Of a stretch of DNA of 19,676 bases, positions 1-5,960 are shown one piece after another. The position numbers were made by a program, and so were the translations under genes. This stretch comes from ZC4RG30 sp046047615. GTDB taxonomy: Bacteria > Pseudomonadota > Gammaproteobacteria > Steroidobacterales > Steroidobacteraceae. Numbering within the stretch: the first letter of the stretch is position 1; each line of letters starts with the position of its first letter. The notes beneath the pieces were generated by a model that saw nothing but the letters and a program-made list of their open reading frames with translations, was not told the origin of the DNA and searched no databases. Location of the stretch: contig JBJOHO010000077.1 of the NCBI GenBank assembly GCA_046047615.1, positions 1 to 19,676 of the forward strand, given 5' to 3'.

Positions 1-2
1 TC

Positions 3-497
3 GACGACGCCCGCGAGCCCCACCGCATCGGCAGCACCCGCCGCTTCGACCCGGACGTCTTCATGATGTGCGAGCGGTCAGCGCGCAACCCGGATGACCC
101 CGACGCCACGCGCAAGTGGGACTGCCGGTACGAGGTGGACCGCTTCCTTGATCACTTCGCGCCGCAGTGGGACCCGGCCCGTGCCGCCGAACGTGTCGCG
201 CAACTGCTGGGGCGCAGCGGACCGCGCCTGCTGCGCGAACTGTGCAAGACCACCGGCTTGCCGGCCGATGCGCTTGCCGAGCTGCTGCTCATGTACCTCA
301 TCGAGTGGCTGGGTGTGCCGGGGCCGTCCCGCGACACCCCCGGCTGGGATGCGCTGTGGGCCCTGGAATTGCGGACGCGGGCGCTGTGCGTTGCGCAGGG
401 CGATGAGGGCGATGCACTGGGAGCCATGCTCGAGGCGCGCGACGCCGAGTATCTCAAGTGCCTCGACCGGCGGACGCTGCGCCGATGGAAGGATTGA
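3..497 (+). CDS. Unrecognised protein, 3' part only (5' end outside window)
   Basis: The reading frame is open from the first bases of the window to a TGA at 495-497, giving about 164 residues. The first ATG pair (63-68) follows continuous in-frame coding sequence, so the true start is probably upstream and the gene is truncated by the window edge. Codons are strongly G/C-ending, like the neighbouring genes, which supports real coding. The visible part is soluble, charged and probably mostly helical, with several Trp and four Cys that form no metal-binding pattern I recognise; a Leu-rich helix lies around bases 270-330. There is no signal peptide or membrane segment in what is visible. I do not recognise the family and propose no function. 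deaD starts 27 bases downstream on the same strand. Confidence 0.6.
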   Translation, partial: DDAREPHRIGSTRRFDPDVFMMCERSARNPDDPDATRKWDCRYEVDRFLDHFAPQWDPARAAERVAQLLGRSGPRLLRELCKTTGLPADALAELLLMYLIEWLGVPGPSRDTPGWDALWALELRTRALCVAQGDEGDALGAMLEARDAEYLKCLDRRTLRRWKD

Positions 498-513
498 GCA
501 CTCCCACTTGCGT

Positions 514-519
514 TACACT
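514..519 (+). promoter_or_regulatory. Candidate -10 element of deaD (leaderless start)
   Basis: TACACT matches four of six bases of the sigma-70 -10 consensus and ends five bases before the deaD ATG, so a start 6-7 bases downstream would fall on the start codon. There is no Shine-Dalgarno sequence before the ATG, which fits a leaderless transcript. No good -35 hexamer is present at 16-18 bases, so this is a weak call. Confidence 0.35.
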
Positions 520-524
520 GCTGC

Positions 525-2288
525 ATGACGCAAGACCACATTCAGTGCCAGTTCAGTGAGCTCGGCCTTCCCGAGCCCCTCCTGCAAGCCGTCGCCGCCG
601 TCGGCTACGAGACGGCTTCTCCCATCCAGGCCGCCACCATCCCCGCGCTGCTCGCCGGCGAAGATGTGCTGGGCCAGGCCCAGACCGGTACCGGCAAGAC
701 GGCCGCCTTCGCGCTGCCAGTGCTGGCACGCATCGACGTCGCGCAGCAGAAGCCGCAGGCGCTGGTGCTGGTGCCTACGCGCGAGCTCGCCATCCAGGTG
801 GCCGAGGCCTTCGGCAAGTACGCCGCACAGATGCCCGGCTTCCATGTGCTGCCGATCTACGGTGGCCAGAGCTACGTGCCGCAGCTCAAGGGCTTGGCCC
901 GTGGCCCGCAGGTGATCGTTGCCACGCCGGGCCGCGTGCTCGACCACCTCGAGCGCGGCAGCCTCGCCCTCGAAGGTGTGCGCTGGCTGGTGCTCGATGA
1001 AGCCGACGAGATGCTCGCCATGGGCTTCGCCGACGCGCTGGAAGCCATCCTCACGCACGTGCCCTCGCCACGGCAGGTGGCGCTGTTCTCCGCGACCATG
1101 GCACCGGCCATCCGCCGCATCGCCCAGCAGCACCTGCGCTCGCCACGCGAAGTGACCATCCGCGCGGCCAGCAGCGCCGGCGCCAACATCCGCCAGCGTG
1201 TCTGGACCGTCGGCGGCCTGCACAAGCTCGATGCGCTCACCCGCATCCTCGAGGTCGAGCCCTTCGATGCCATGCTGGTGTTCGCGCGCACCAAGCAGTC
1301 CACCACGGAACTGGCCGAACGCCTGGAAGCGCGCGGCTTTTCGGCCGCAGCCCTGAACGGCGACATCCCGCAGGCGCTGCGCGAGCGCACCATTGCGGCA
1401 TTGAAGGAAGGGCGTCTCGACATCGTGGTGGCGACCGATGTCGCGGCCCGTGGCCTGGATGTCGAGCGCATCAGCCATGTGGTCAACTTCGACGTGCCCT
1501 ATGACGTCGAGTCCTATGTGCACCGCATCGGGCGCACCGGCCGCGCAGGCCGCAACGGCGAGGCCATCCTGTTCATCGCGCCCCGCGAACGCAACATGCT
1601 GCGCATCATCGAGAAGGCCACGCGCAGCCGCATCGAGCCGATGTCGCTGCCCAGCATCGCGGACGTGAACCAGGCGCGCCTCGAACGCTTCCGCGAGAAG
1701 CTGGCCGCCGCGCTCGGCGCCGCGGATGAAACCACGCTGGCGCCGCTGCGGGCGCTGGTGGCCGAATTGGCCGAGACCAGTGGCCGTGATCCGCTCGACG
1801 TGGCCGCCGTTGCCGCCTCACTGATCGAGGGTGTCGCCCTGCTGCCTGAGGGCGCGACTCGCGAGCCCGACTTCCGCAGCGCCGACTTCCACGAGGAACC
1901 CCAGGTCTCGGAACCTGCCGCTCCCCGCCCCTTCCGCGAAGATGAAGCCCAGCAGACCTACCGGCTGTCGGTAGGCCGCCGCAATGGCGTGGTGCCGGGC
2001 CAGATCGTCGGCGCCATCGCCCACAACAGCGGCCTGCAGGGCCGGCAGATCAATGGCATCAGCATCCAGCACGACTGCACCTACGTGCGCCTGCCGGCCG
2101 ACCTGCCGACAGACCTGCTGGAGAAGCTGTCCGAGGTGACGCTGCGCGGCCAGCGCCTGGCGCTGCGTCCGGTCGCCGCAGCCGGTCCCGAAGCCCGCAC
2201 CCCCAGGCCGCACCGCAAGGGCGGGCCGGGCGGGCCGGGCACCGCGCCTCCGCGGGGCCCGCGCAAGTTCAAACGAAACGCGAATTGA
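525..2288 (+). CDS. deaD: DEAD-box ATP-dependent RNA helicase, DeaD/CsdA type
   Basis: A 587-residue cytoplasmic helicase that would unwind RNA duplexes using ATP, in ribosome assembly and RNA turnover. All hallmark motifs are visible: Q-motif region ending SPIQ (about 32-35), Walker A AQTGTGKT (52-59), PTREL (84-88), TPGR (134-137), DEAD (158-161), SAT (189-191), and the helicase C motifs ARGLD (308-312) and HRIGRTGR (333-340). Residues about 478-548 form a DbpA-like RNA-binding domain, which points to DeaD/CsdA rather than RhlE or SrmB. The tail is rich in Gly, Arg, Pro and Lys, as in other DeaD proteins. E. coli DeaD is somewhat longer (629 residues). The ATG at 525 matches the usual N-terminus. 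The 3' end overlaps the convergent methyltransferase gene by 20 bases. DbpA is the main alternative, but the acidic linker and basic tail favour DeaD. Confidence 0.93.
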   Translation: MTQDHIQCQFSELGLPEPLLQAVAAVGYETASPIQAATIPALLAGEDVLGQAQTGTGKTAAFALPVLARIDVAQQKPQALVLVPTRELAIQVAEAFGKYAAQMPGFHVLPIYGGQSYVPQLKGLARGPQVIVATPGRVLDHLERGSLALEGVRWLVLDEADEMLAMGFADALEAILTHVPSPRQVALFSATMAPAIRRIAQQHLRSPREVTIRAASSAGANIRQRVWTVGGLHKLDALTRILEVEPFDAMLVFARTKQSTTELAERLEARGFSAAALNGDIPQALRERTIAALKEGRLDIVVATDVAARGLDVERISHVVNFDVPYDVESYVHRIGRTGRAGRNGEAILFIAPRERNMLRIIEKATRSRIEPMSLPSIADVNQARLERFREKLAAALGAADETTLAPLRALVAELAETSGRDPLDVAAVAASLIEGVALLPEGATREPDFRSADFHEEPQVSEPAAPRPFREDEAQQTYRLSVGRRNGVVPGQIVGAIAHNSGLQGRQINGISIQHDCTYVRLPADLPTDLLEKLSEVTLRGQRLALRPVAAAGPEARTPRPHRKGGPGGPGTAPPRGPRKFKRNAN

Positions 2289-3021
2289 CGAAGAAGCCGT
2301 TCATCTCAAGGGCCACGGGGAACTGTGTGGTCGGCGCGATCGGCGAGAAGCCCGACAGCCGGAACCCCGCGTCCTCGAGATAGCGCACGGTGTCGGTCCA
2401 GGACGGCATGTCCTGGTACAGCGGCACGAACGAGAGCTCGGTCTGCAGCGCGCAGACCTTGTCGAGCACGCCACGCCCACCGGCCAGCACCTTCAGGTCG
2501 AAGCCCTGCGTGTCGAGCTTGAGGTAGAGGCTGCTGGCCGACCGGGCCTGCAGCAGTTCCGGCACCAGCCTGTCGAGCGTGTCGACCTCGACTTCCACGG
2601 TGCGGGCCACGGCGTTCTCCCGGCCATAGGGCGAGCTCACGGTCGCATCCGGTGTGAGGAATGAACTGAACACATCGCCACTCATCACATTGAAGGCCGC
2701 CCGGCCCGGCAGTTCGCCCAGCGCACAGCCGCGGATCTCCCAGCGGCTGTCGGTGGCTGCCCGCGACTGCAACTGCTGCACCAGTTCGGGCACCGGTTCG
2801 ATGGACACGACCTGCCCGCGAAAGCCGGCCGGGCCGCGCAGCAGATCGCGGTACTGGCCGCGGTTCGCCCCGACATCCAGGACGAGATCCACCTTGAAGC
2901 GCCCCAGCAGGCGCCGCAGCAGGTCGATCTCCTGCTGGTACTTCACGTCGTGCTTGGGCAGGAAGCGGTAGCCGAAAACGCGGGCAACGGGATCGAGAAG
3001 GCGCTGGGCAATGGCGGTCAC
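2269..3021 (-). CDS. FkbM-family SAM-dependent methyltransferase
   Basis: A 250-residue protein with the class I methyltransferase fold of the FkbM family. The SAM-binding loop is DVGANRGQ at 49-56, followed by the acidic end of strand 2 (SIEPVPEL, 73-80), VDTLD (146-150) and the family signature LKLDTQGFDLKVL (167-179), with E195 in the next strand. FkbM enzymes usually O-methylate sugars, polyketides or small metabolites; the substrate here cannot be told. No signal peptide or membrane segment is seen, so it should be cytoplasmic. The start is GTG at 3021, whose last two bases overlap the TGA of the upstream WYL regulator (GTGA), so translation is probably coupled. The stop lies inside the end of convergent deaD. 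No glycan or polyketide synthesis genes are nearby, which is unusual for this family. Confidence 0.85.
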   Translation of the reverse strand: MTAIAQRLLDPVARVFGYRFLPKHDVKYQQEIDLLRRLLGRFKVDLVLDVGANRGQYRDLLRGPAGFRGQVVSIEPVPELVQQLQSRAATDSRWEIRGCALGELPGRAAFNVMSGDVFSSFLTPDATVSSPYGRENAVARTVEVEVDTLDRLVPELLQARSASSLYLKLDTQGFDLKVLAGGRGVLDKVCALQTELSFVPLYQDMPSWTDTVRYLEDAGFRLSGFSPIAPTTQFPVALEMNGFFVNSRFV

Positions 3022-4037
3022 GACGGTTCCTGGTCACCGGGATGGGGATGCGGCACGGAAGCCGTATCCCGATAACGGGCCGCCGCGCGAGCCAGTGCGC
3101 CCGCCACCTCGCGGCGCAGGCTGTCCGGGCCCAGCACCTCGCAATGGTCTGCGTGGCGCAGGATCTCCTTCACCAGTTCTTCGGATTGATTGTACGGCAC
3201 GTGCATGAGCACCGTGCCGTCCCGGCCGGCTTCCACCCGCGCCAGTGGATGCCACTCTTCTTCGGCGACCCAGCGGGCTGCGTGCGCGTCGAAACTGAGC
3301 ACCGCCTGCGCGCTGGGCTGCCCGGCATGGATGCCATAGCTGCTGTCCAGCATCGAGGCCACCAACTCCGGCTGCGGCTGGTGGGCTGCCTCGGCCAGCA
3401 CCTGCGGCTGGCGTATGCGGTCCAGCGAAAAGACGCGCAGGTCGTCCCTCAGGTGGCACCACGCCGCGAGATACCAGTTGCTGCGGTAGCAGGTCAGGCG
3501 CACCGGCGAGCAACTGCGTGACACCGGCTCCTGTGCCCGGCGTGCCCGGTACTCGAACTGCAGGCGGCGACGCTCGCGCAGCGCCGCCAGGATGATGCGG
3601 AAGCACTCCGGGTTCGTGGCCCGTGCATGGCTGCGCTGCAGCCGCACCAGGTTCTCCTGCGGCATGCGTCCCAGGTGCTGGGACCGCAGCCGCTGCAGCC
3701 GCGAGCGGATCGCGTGCGTTTCCTCGCGCATCACGCCGGCCGGCATGCCGGCCAGCAAGGCCTCGACCTCCAGCAAGGCACCCAGCTCCGCGCCACTGGG
3801 CAACAGCAGGGGAAGCAGCATCTCGCCCGGACGACGCGCCGCGCGGTCGAGCACATAGCCGTTGTGATCCCGGTCGTAGGTGATGGGGCAGCCCCGGGTG
3901 TCGCGCAGGAACGCAAGCAGCCGCTTCACCGTCGCGCGCGAGGCCACCAACTGGCTGCACAGCGACTGCATGGATTGGGGCTCGCGCGTGGCGCAGAGGA
4001 TTTCGTAAAGGGCCTGTACCTTTTCGAAACGGGCCAT
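3018..4037 (-). CDS. WYL-domain transcriptional regulator (YafY/PafC type), copy 1
   Basis: A 339-residue regulator. Residues 1-65 form an N-terminal winged helix-turn-helix (ATVKRLLAFLRD region, then the wing ending NGYVLD). Residues about 145-215 carry the WYL domain, with RSNWYLAAWCHLR (185-197, W188-Y189-L190) followed by FSLDRI, and a WCX-type C-terminal extension follows. WYL domains bind nucleic-acid or small-molecule ligands and control DNA binding. The ATG at 4037 is chosen because AGGAAG sits just upstream and the paralogue at 4811-5776 starts at the equivalent residue; ATGs at 4073 and 4094 are in frame but lack a ribosome site, and the latter lies in the palindrome region. It is probably transcribed with the FkbM gene. 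Palindromes at 4087-4152 suggest autoregulation (inference). Confidence 0.88.
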   Translation of the reverse strand: MARFEKVQALYEILCATREPQSMQSLCSQLVASRATVKRLLAFLRDTRGCPITYDRDHNGYVLDRAARRPGEMLLPLLLPSGAELGALLEVEALLAGMPAGVMREETHAIRSRLQRLRSQHLGRMPQENLVRLQRSHARATNPECFRIILAALRERRRLQFEYRARRAQEPVSRSCSPVRLTCYRSNWYLAAWCHLRDDLRVFSLDRIRQPQVLAEAAHQPQPELVASMLDSSYGIHAGQPSAQAVLSFDAHAARWVAEEEWHPLARVEAGRDGTVLMHVPYNQSEELVKEILRHADHCEVLGPDSLRREVAGALARAAARYRDTASVPHPHPGDQEPS

Positions 4038-4039
4038 TG

Positions 4040-4045
4040 CTTCCT
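4040..4045 (-). promoter_or_regulatory. Ribosome binding site that decides the WYL regulator 1 start
   Basis: AGGAAG on the minus strand, two bases before the ATG at 4037 (four bases from its AGGA core). It is slightly close, but it is the only Shine-Dalgarno-like sequence before any of the three candidate ATGs (4037, 4073, 4094). Confidence 0.5.
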
Positions 4046-4086
4046 GGTCGGTTCCTTCCAGACGAACCGACATGAGAACCGGCGGG

Positions 4087-4105
4087 TGGCTCATTGCATG
4101 AGCCA
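4087..4105. promoter_or_regulatory. Palindromic operator candidate, site 1
   Basis: TGGCTCA-TTGCA-TGAGCCA: perfect 7-bp arms around a 5-base spacer. The perfect symmetry in fact extends to 9-bp arms around TGC, covering 4086-4106. It lies in the divergent intergenic region, about 50 bases upstream of WYL regulator 1 and about 100 upstream of the barrel gene. Length and symmetry fit a dimeric helix-turn-helix regulator. Confidence 0.6.
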
Positions 4106-4120
4106 CGCCGATCAAGACGC

Positions 4121-4131
4121 GAAATATTTTT
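4121..4131. promoter_or_regulatory. AT-rich tract between the two palindromes, possible -10 region
   Basis: GAAATATTTTT is the most AT-rich stretch in this part of a GC-rich window and sits between the two operator candidates. Hexamers such as TATTTT on the plus strand or ATATTT on the minus strand could act as -10 elements in either direction, but I find no convincing -35 partner for either. Repressors bound on both sides would occlude it. Confidence 0.3.
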
Positions 4132-4133
4132 GC

Positions 4134-4152
4134 TGGCTCACGGCATGAGCTA
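4134..4152. promoter_or_regulatory. Palindromic operator candidate, site 2
   Basis: TGGCTCA-CGGCA-TGAGCTA: same half-sites and the same 5-base spacing as site 1, with one mismatch in the right arm. Its centre is 47 bp from that of site 1, about 4.5 helical turns. It lies 55 bases before the ATG of the barrel gene. Confidence 0.55.
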
Positions 4153-4174
4153 TCGCTGGCCCAGCCTCTCCGCA

Positions 4175-4191
4175 GCCGGCAATCCGCCGGC
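4175..4191 (+). other. Small hairpin in the leader of the barrel gene
   Basis: GCCGGC-AATCC-GCCGGC can form a 6-bp stem with a 5-base loop, ending 16 bases before the ATG at 4208. No Shine-Dalgarno sequence lies between the hairpin and the ATG. It might affect mRNA stability or initiation, but a 6-bp GC stem can occur by chance in sequence this GC-rich. Confidence 0.25.
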
Positions 4192-4207
4192 ACACCACGA
4201 CGACACC

Positions 4208-4804
4208 ATGAACCGCAAACACCTGCTGCTGCCCGCGCTGCTCGCCACCACCCTGCCCCTGCATGCGTTCGCCCAGGACACAAGCGGAGGAGCCGGGACG
4301 TTGAGCTACGACTTCGTCTCGGCCAGCTACGAGACGATCAACGTCTCCGATGTCGATTCGGACGCCACCGGCTATGGCCTCAGCGTCTCGAAGTCGCTGG
4401 GCGATGCGTTCTTCATCGCCGTGAACGCCGTGGCAGTGGAACTCGAGGACGACTACGTCAATGCCGACACGCAGTCCTATGGCCTGTCCCTCGGCTACCA
4501 CCATGCCTTGGCGGACAACGTCGATGTCGTGCTGTCTGGTGGAGCTGTGCACCAGCGCCTGCAAAGCGGTGGCGGCGAGGCCAGCGCCACCGGCGGCCAG
4601 GCCGGCCTCGGCCTGCGTGCCGCAGTTGCGCCGTCCGTGGAACTGGCCGCGGGCGTCAGCCATGTCCGCATCGAGGGCGAGGCAGCAACGTCCTTCGGCG
4701 CCAGTGCCCGCTACCTGTTCACGCCGAATTTCAGCGTGGGTGCGGGTGTGGGTTCAGCAGACGGTGCGTCCAGCTACGGCGTCTCGGTCCGCCTGCAGTT
4801 CTGA
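4208..4804 (+). CDS. Small outer-membrane beta-barrel protein (Ax21/OmpX-like)
   Basis: A 198-residue exported protein. The signal peptide has NRK followed by a Leu-rich core and a probable cleavage after HAFA (about residue 22), leaving QDTSGG as mature N-terminus. The rest alternates polar and hydrophobic residues in roughly eight to ten amphipathic strands (for example SYGLSLGYHHAL, GASARYLF, SVGAGVG) and ends in SVRLQF, with the C-terminal Phe expected of a BAM-complex substrate. Length and strand pattern resemble Ax21-type xanthomonad barrels and OmpX-like proteins, by eye only. The ATG at 4208 is chosen because it begins the signal peptide; upstream in-frame ATGs (4094, 4145) would add a non-signal extension and overlap the palindromes. 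It diverges from WYL regulator 1 and converges on WYL regulator 2, six bases away. Function unknown. Confidence 0.8.
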   Translation: MNRKHLLLPALLATTLPLHAFAQDTSGGAGTLSYDFVSASYETINVSDVDSDATGYGLSVSKSLGDAFFIAVNAVAVELEDDYVNADTQSYGLSLGYHHALADNVDVVLSGGAVHQRLQSGGGEASATGGQAGLGLRAAVAPSVELAAGVSHVRIEGEAATSFGASARYLFTPNFSVGAGVGSADGASSYGVSVRLQF

Positions 4805-4810
4805 CCTTCC

Positions 4811-5776
4811 TCACCGGTACAAGGCCGACGCCTCGCGCAAGGCGTCGGCCACCGAGCGGCGCAACGGTGCCGGGGACAGCACCTCGCACTGGGCACCGTA
4901 GCGCAGGATCTCCATGAGCAGTTCAGTGTCGTGGTGGTAGGGCACTTCCAGCACCACACCACCATCAGGCAAACGTTGCAGGGTCGCCTCGGGATGCCAC
5001 TCTTCCTCGGCCACCCAGCGGGCAGCCAGCGGCGTGAAGCGCAGACGGGCCCGCGCCACGGCCTTCCCTGTAAAAATGCCATAGCTCGAATCAAGCTCGG
5101 CTGCCACGGTTTCCGGTGGCGGCTCGAAGGCCCGTTCCATCACGATGCGCACTTTCTTCATGCGGTCGAGCGAGAAGATCCGCAGCGCCTCCCGGGTGTG
5201 GCACCACGCCGCCAGGTACCAGTTGCTGCGGTAGGCCGTCAGCCGCACCGGTGAACACAGCCGGGTGCCGGCGCCATCGTGGCTGCGGCTGTGGTACTCG
5301 AACTGCAAACGCTTGCGACCCTGCAACGCGGCCAGCACCACGGCGAAGCCTTCATTGCCGCTCAGGCGGGCGTGGCTGCGGCGGATGCGCACGCGGTCCT
5401 TGTCCGCCAGCTGGCCCAACTGCTGGCGTCGCAACTGCTGCAGGCCGGCCACGAAGTTCGCCGTGTTCTGGTGCAGCAGCTGTGTGGGGATGTTGGACAG
5501 GATGGCCTCCACCTCCAGCAAGGCCGCCACCTCGGCGCCACTGGGCAGCATGACGTTCACGCTGCTGGCGCGCCGCCCGGCACTCTTGAGCACGTAGCCC
5601 TCGCGTTCGCGGTCGAACTGGATGTCGAGGCCGCGCTCCTCGCGCAGCAGCTTCACGTAGCGCTTGAAGGTGGCCGGCGACCAGCCCAGTCCGGCACAGA
5701 GGGCCTCCTGGCTGCGCGCCTCCCGCGAGCGCGTGAGGACATCGAGCAAGGCCTGCGCCTGTTCCAGTCGAGGCAT
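4811..5776 (-). CDS. WYL-domain transcriptional regulator (YafY/PafC type), copy 2
   Basis: A 321-residue paralogue of the regulator at 3018-4037, alignable along its whole length. The N-terminal helix-turn-helix (about 22-62) ends in the wing REGYVLKS. The WYL domain has RSNWYLAAWCHTR (183-195, W186-Y187-L188) and FSLDRM, and the C-terminal domain contains LDSSYGI and ARWVAEEEWHP, both also present in copy 1. The ATG at 5776 follows AGAGGG at a spacing of about nine bases. It is separate from copy 1, with the barrel gene between them and convergent with it. The TGGCTCA palindromes of copy 1 are not found upstream of this gene, so the two regulators may recognise different sites. It presumably binds DNA as a dimer; ligand and targets are unknown. 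Confidence 0.88.
   Translation of the reverse strand: MPRLEQAQALLDVLTRSREARSQEALCAGLGWSPATFKRYVKLLREERGLDIQFDREREGYVLKSAGRRASSVNVMLPSGAEVAALLEVEAILSNIPTQLLHQNTANFVAGLQQLRRQQLGQLADKDRVRIRRSHARLSGNEGFAVVLAALQGRKRLQFEYHSRSHDGAGTRLCSPVRLTAYRSNWYLAAWCHTREALRIFSLDRMKKVRIVMERAFEPPPETVAAELDSSYGIFTGKAVARARLRFTPLAARWVAEEEWHPEATLQRLPDGGVVLEVPYHHDTELLMEILRYGAQCEVLSPAPLRRSVADALREASALYR
4823..4850. terminator. Perfect 10-bp hairpin at the end of WYL regulator 2, possible terminator for the barrel gene
   Basis: GGCCGACGCC, an 8-base loop, then GGCGTCGGCC. It begins 18 bases after the barrel gene's stop, as expected for a terminator on the plus strand, but it lies inside the last codons of convergent WYL regulator 2. 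No T-run follows on either strand, so it is not a classical intrinsic terminator. Confidence 0.35.
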
Positions 5777-5948
5777 CGGTAAAACCCTCTGATGAGCAGC
5801 AAGACGGATATTGATCTTTCCACGGCGGATTCACCATTTGCGCGGGCTGGCAATCCCTCCGCTTCCCGCACCGCATCCGCGAGGACTCGATCCAGGCAAC
5901 GACTCTCCACCCGCCTGATGGCACTGCGCAATCTGCGGTCATGCATCT

Positions 5949-5954
5949 TATGAT
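5949..5954 (+). promoter_or_regulatory. Candidate -10 element of phoD (leaderless start)
   Basis: TATGAT matches five of six consensus bases and is separated from the phoD ATG (5961) by six bases, so the predicted transcription start coincides with the start codon. No Shine-Dalgarno sequence is present. No clear -35 is seen at 16-18 bases upstream. Confidence 0.45.
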
Positions 5955-5960
5955 CCACGC

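Noticed and set aside
525..1523. Antisense open frame of about 336 codons over deaD
   Set aside because: Shadow of helicase codons; His/Gly/Ala-rich composition without any domain.
2210..2262. Repeated GGGCCGGGC-like units at the end of deaD
   Set aside because: They encode the Gly/Pro/Arg-rich tail typical of DeaD and are not an independent repeat element.
5925..5953. Possible Pho box upstream of phoD
   Set aside because: Only one half-site (CGGTCAT at 5936-5942, 6 of 7) matches; the positions 11 bases either side do not, so PhoB control is not supported.
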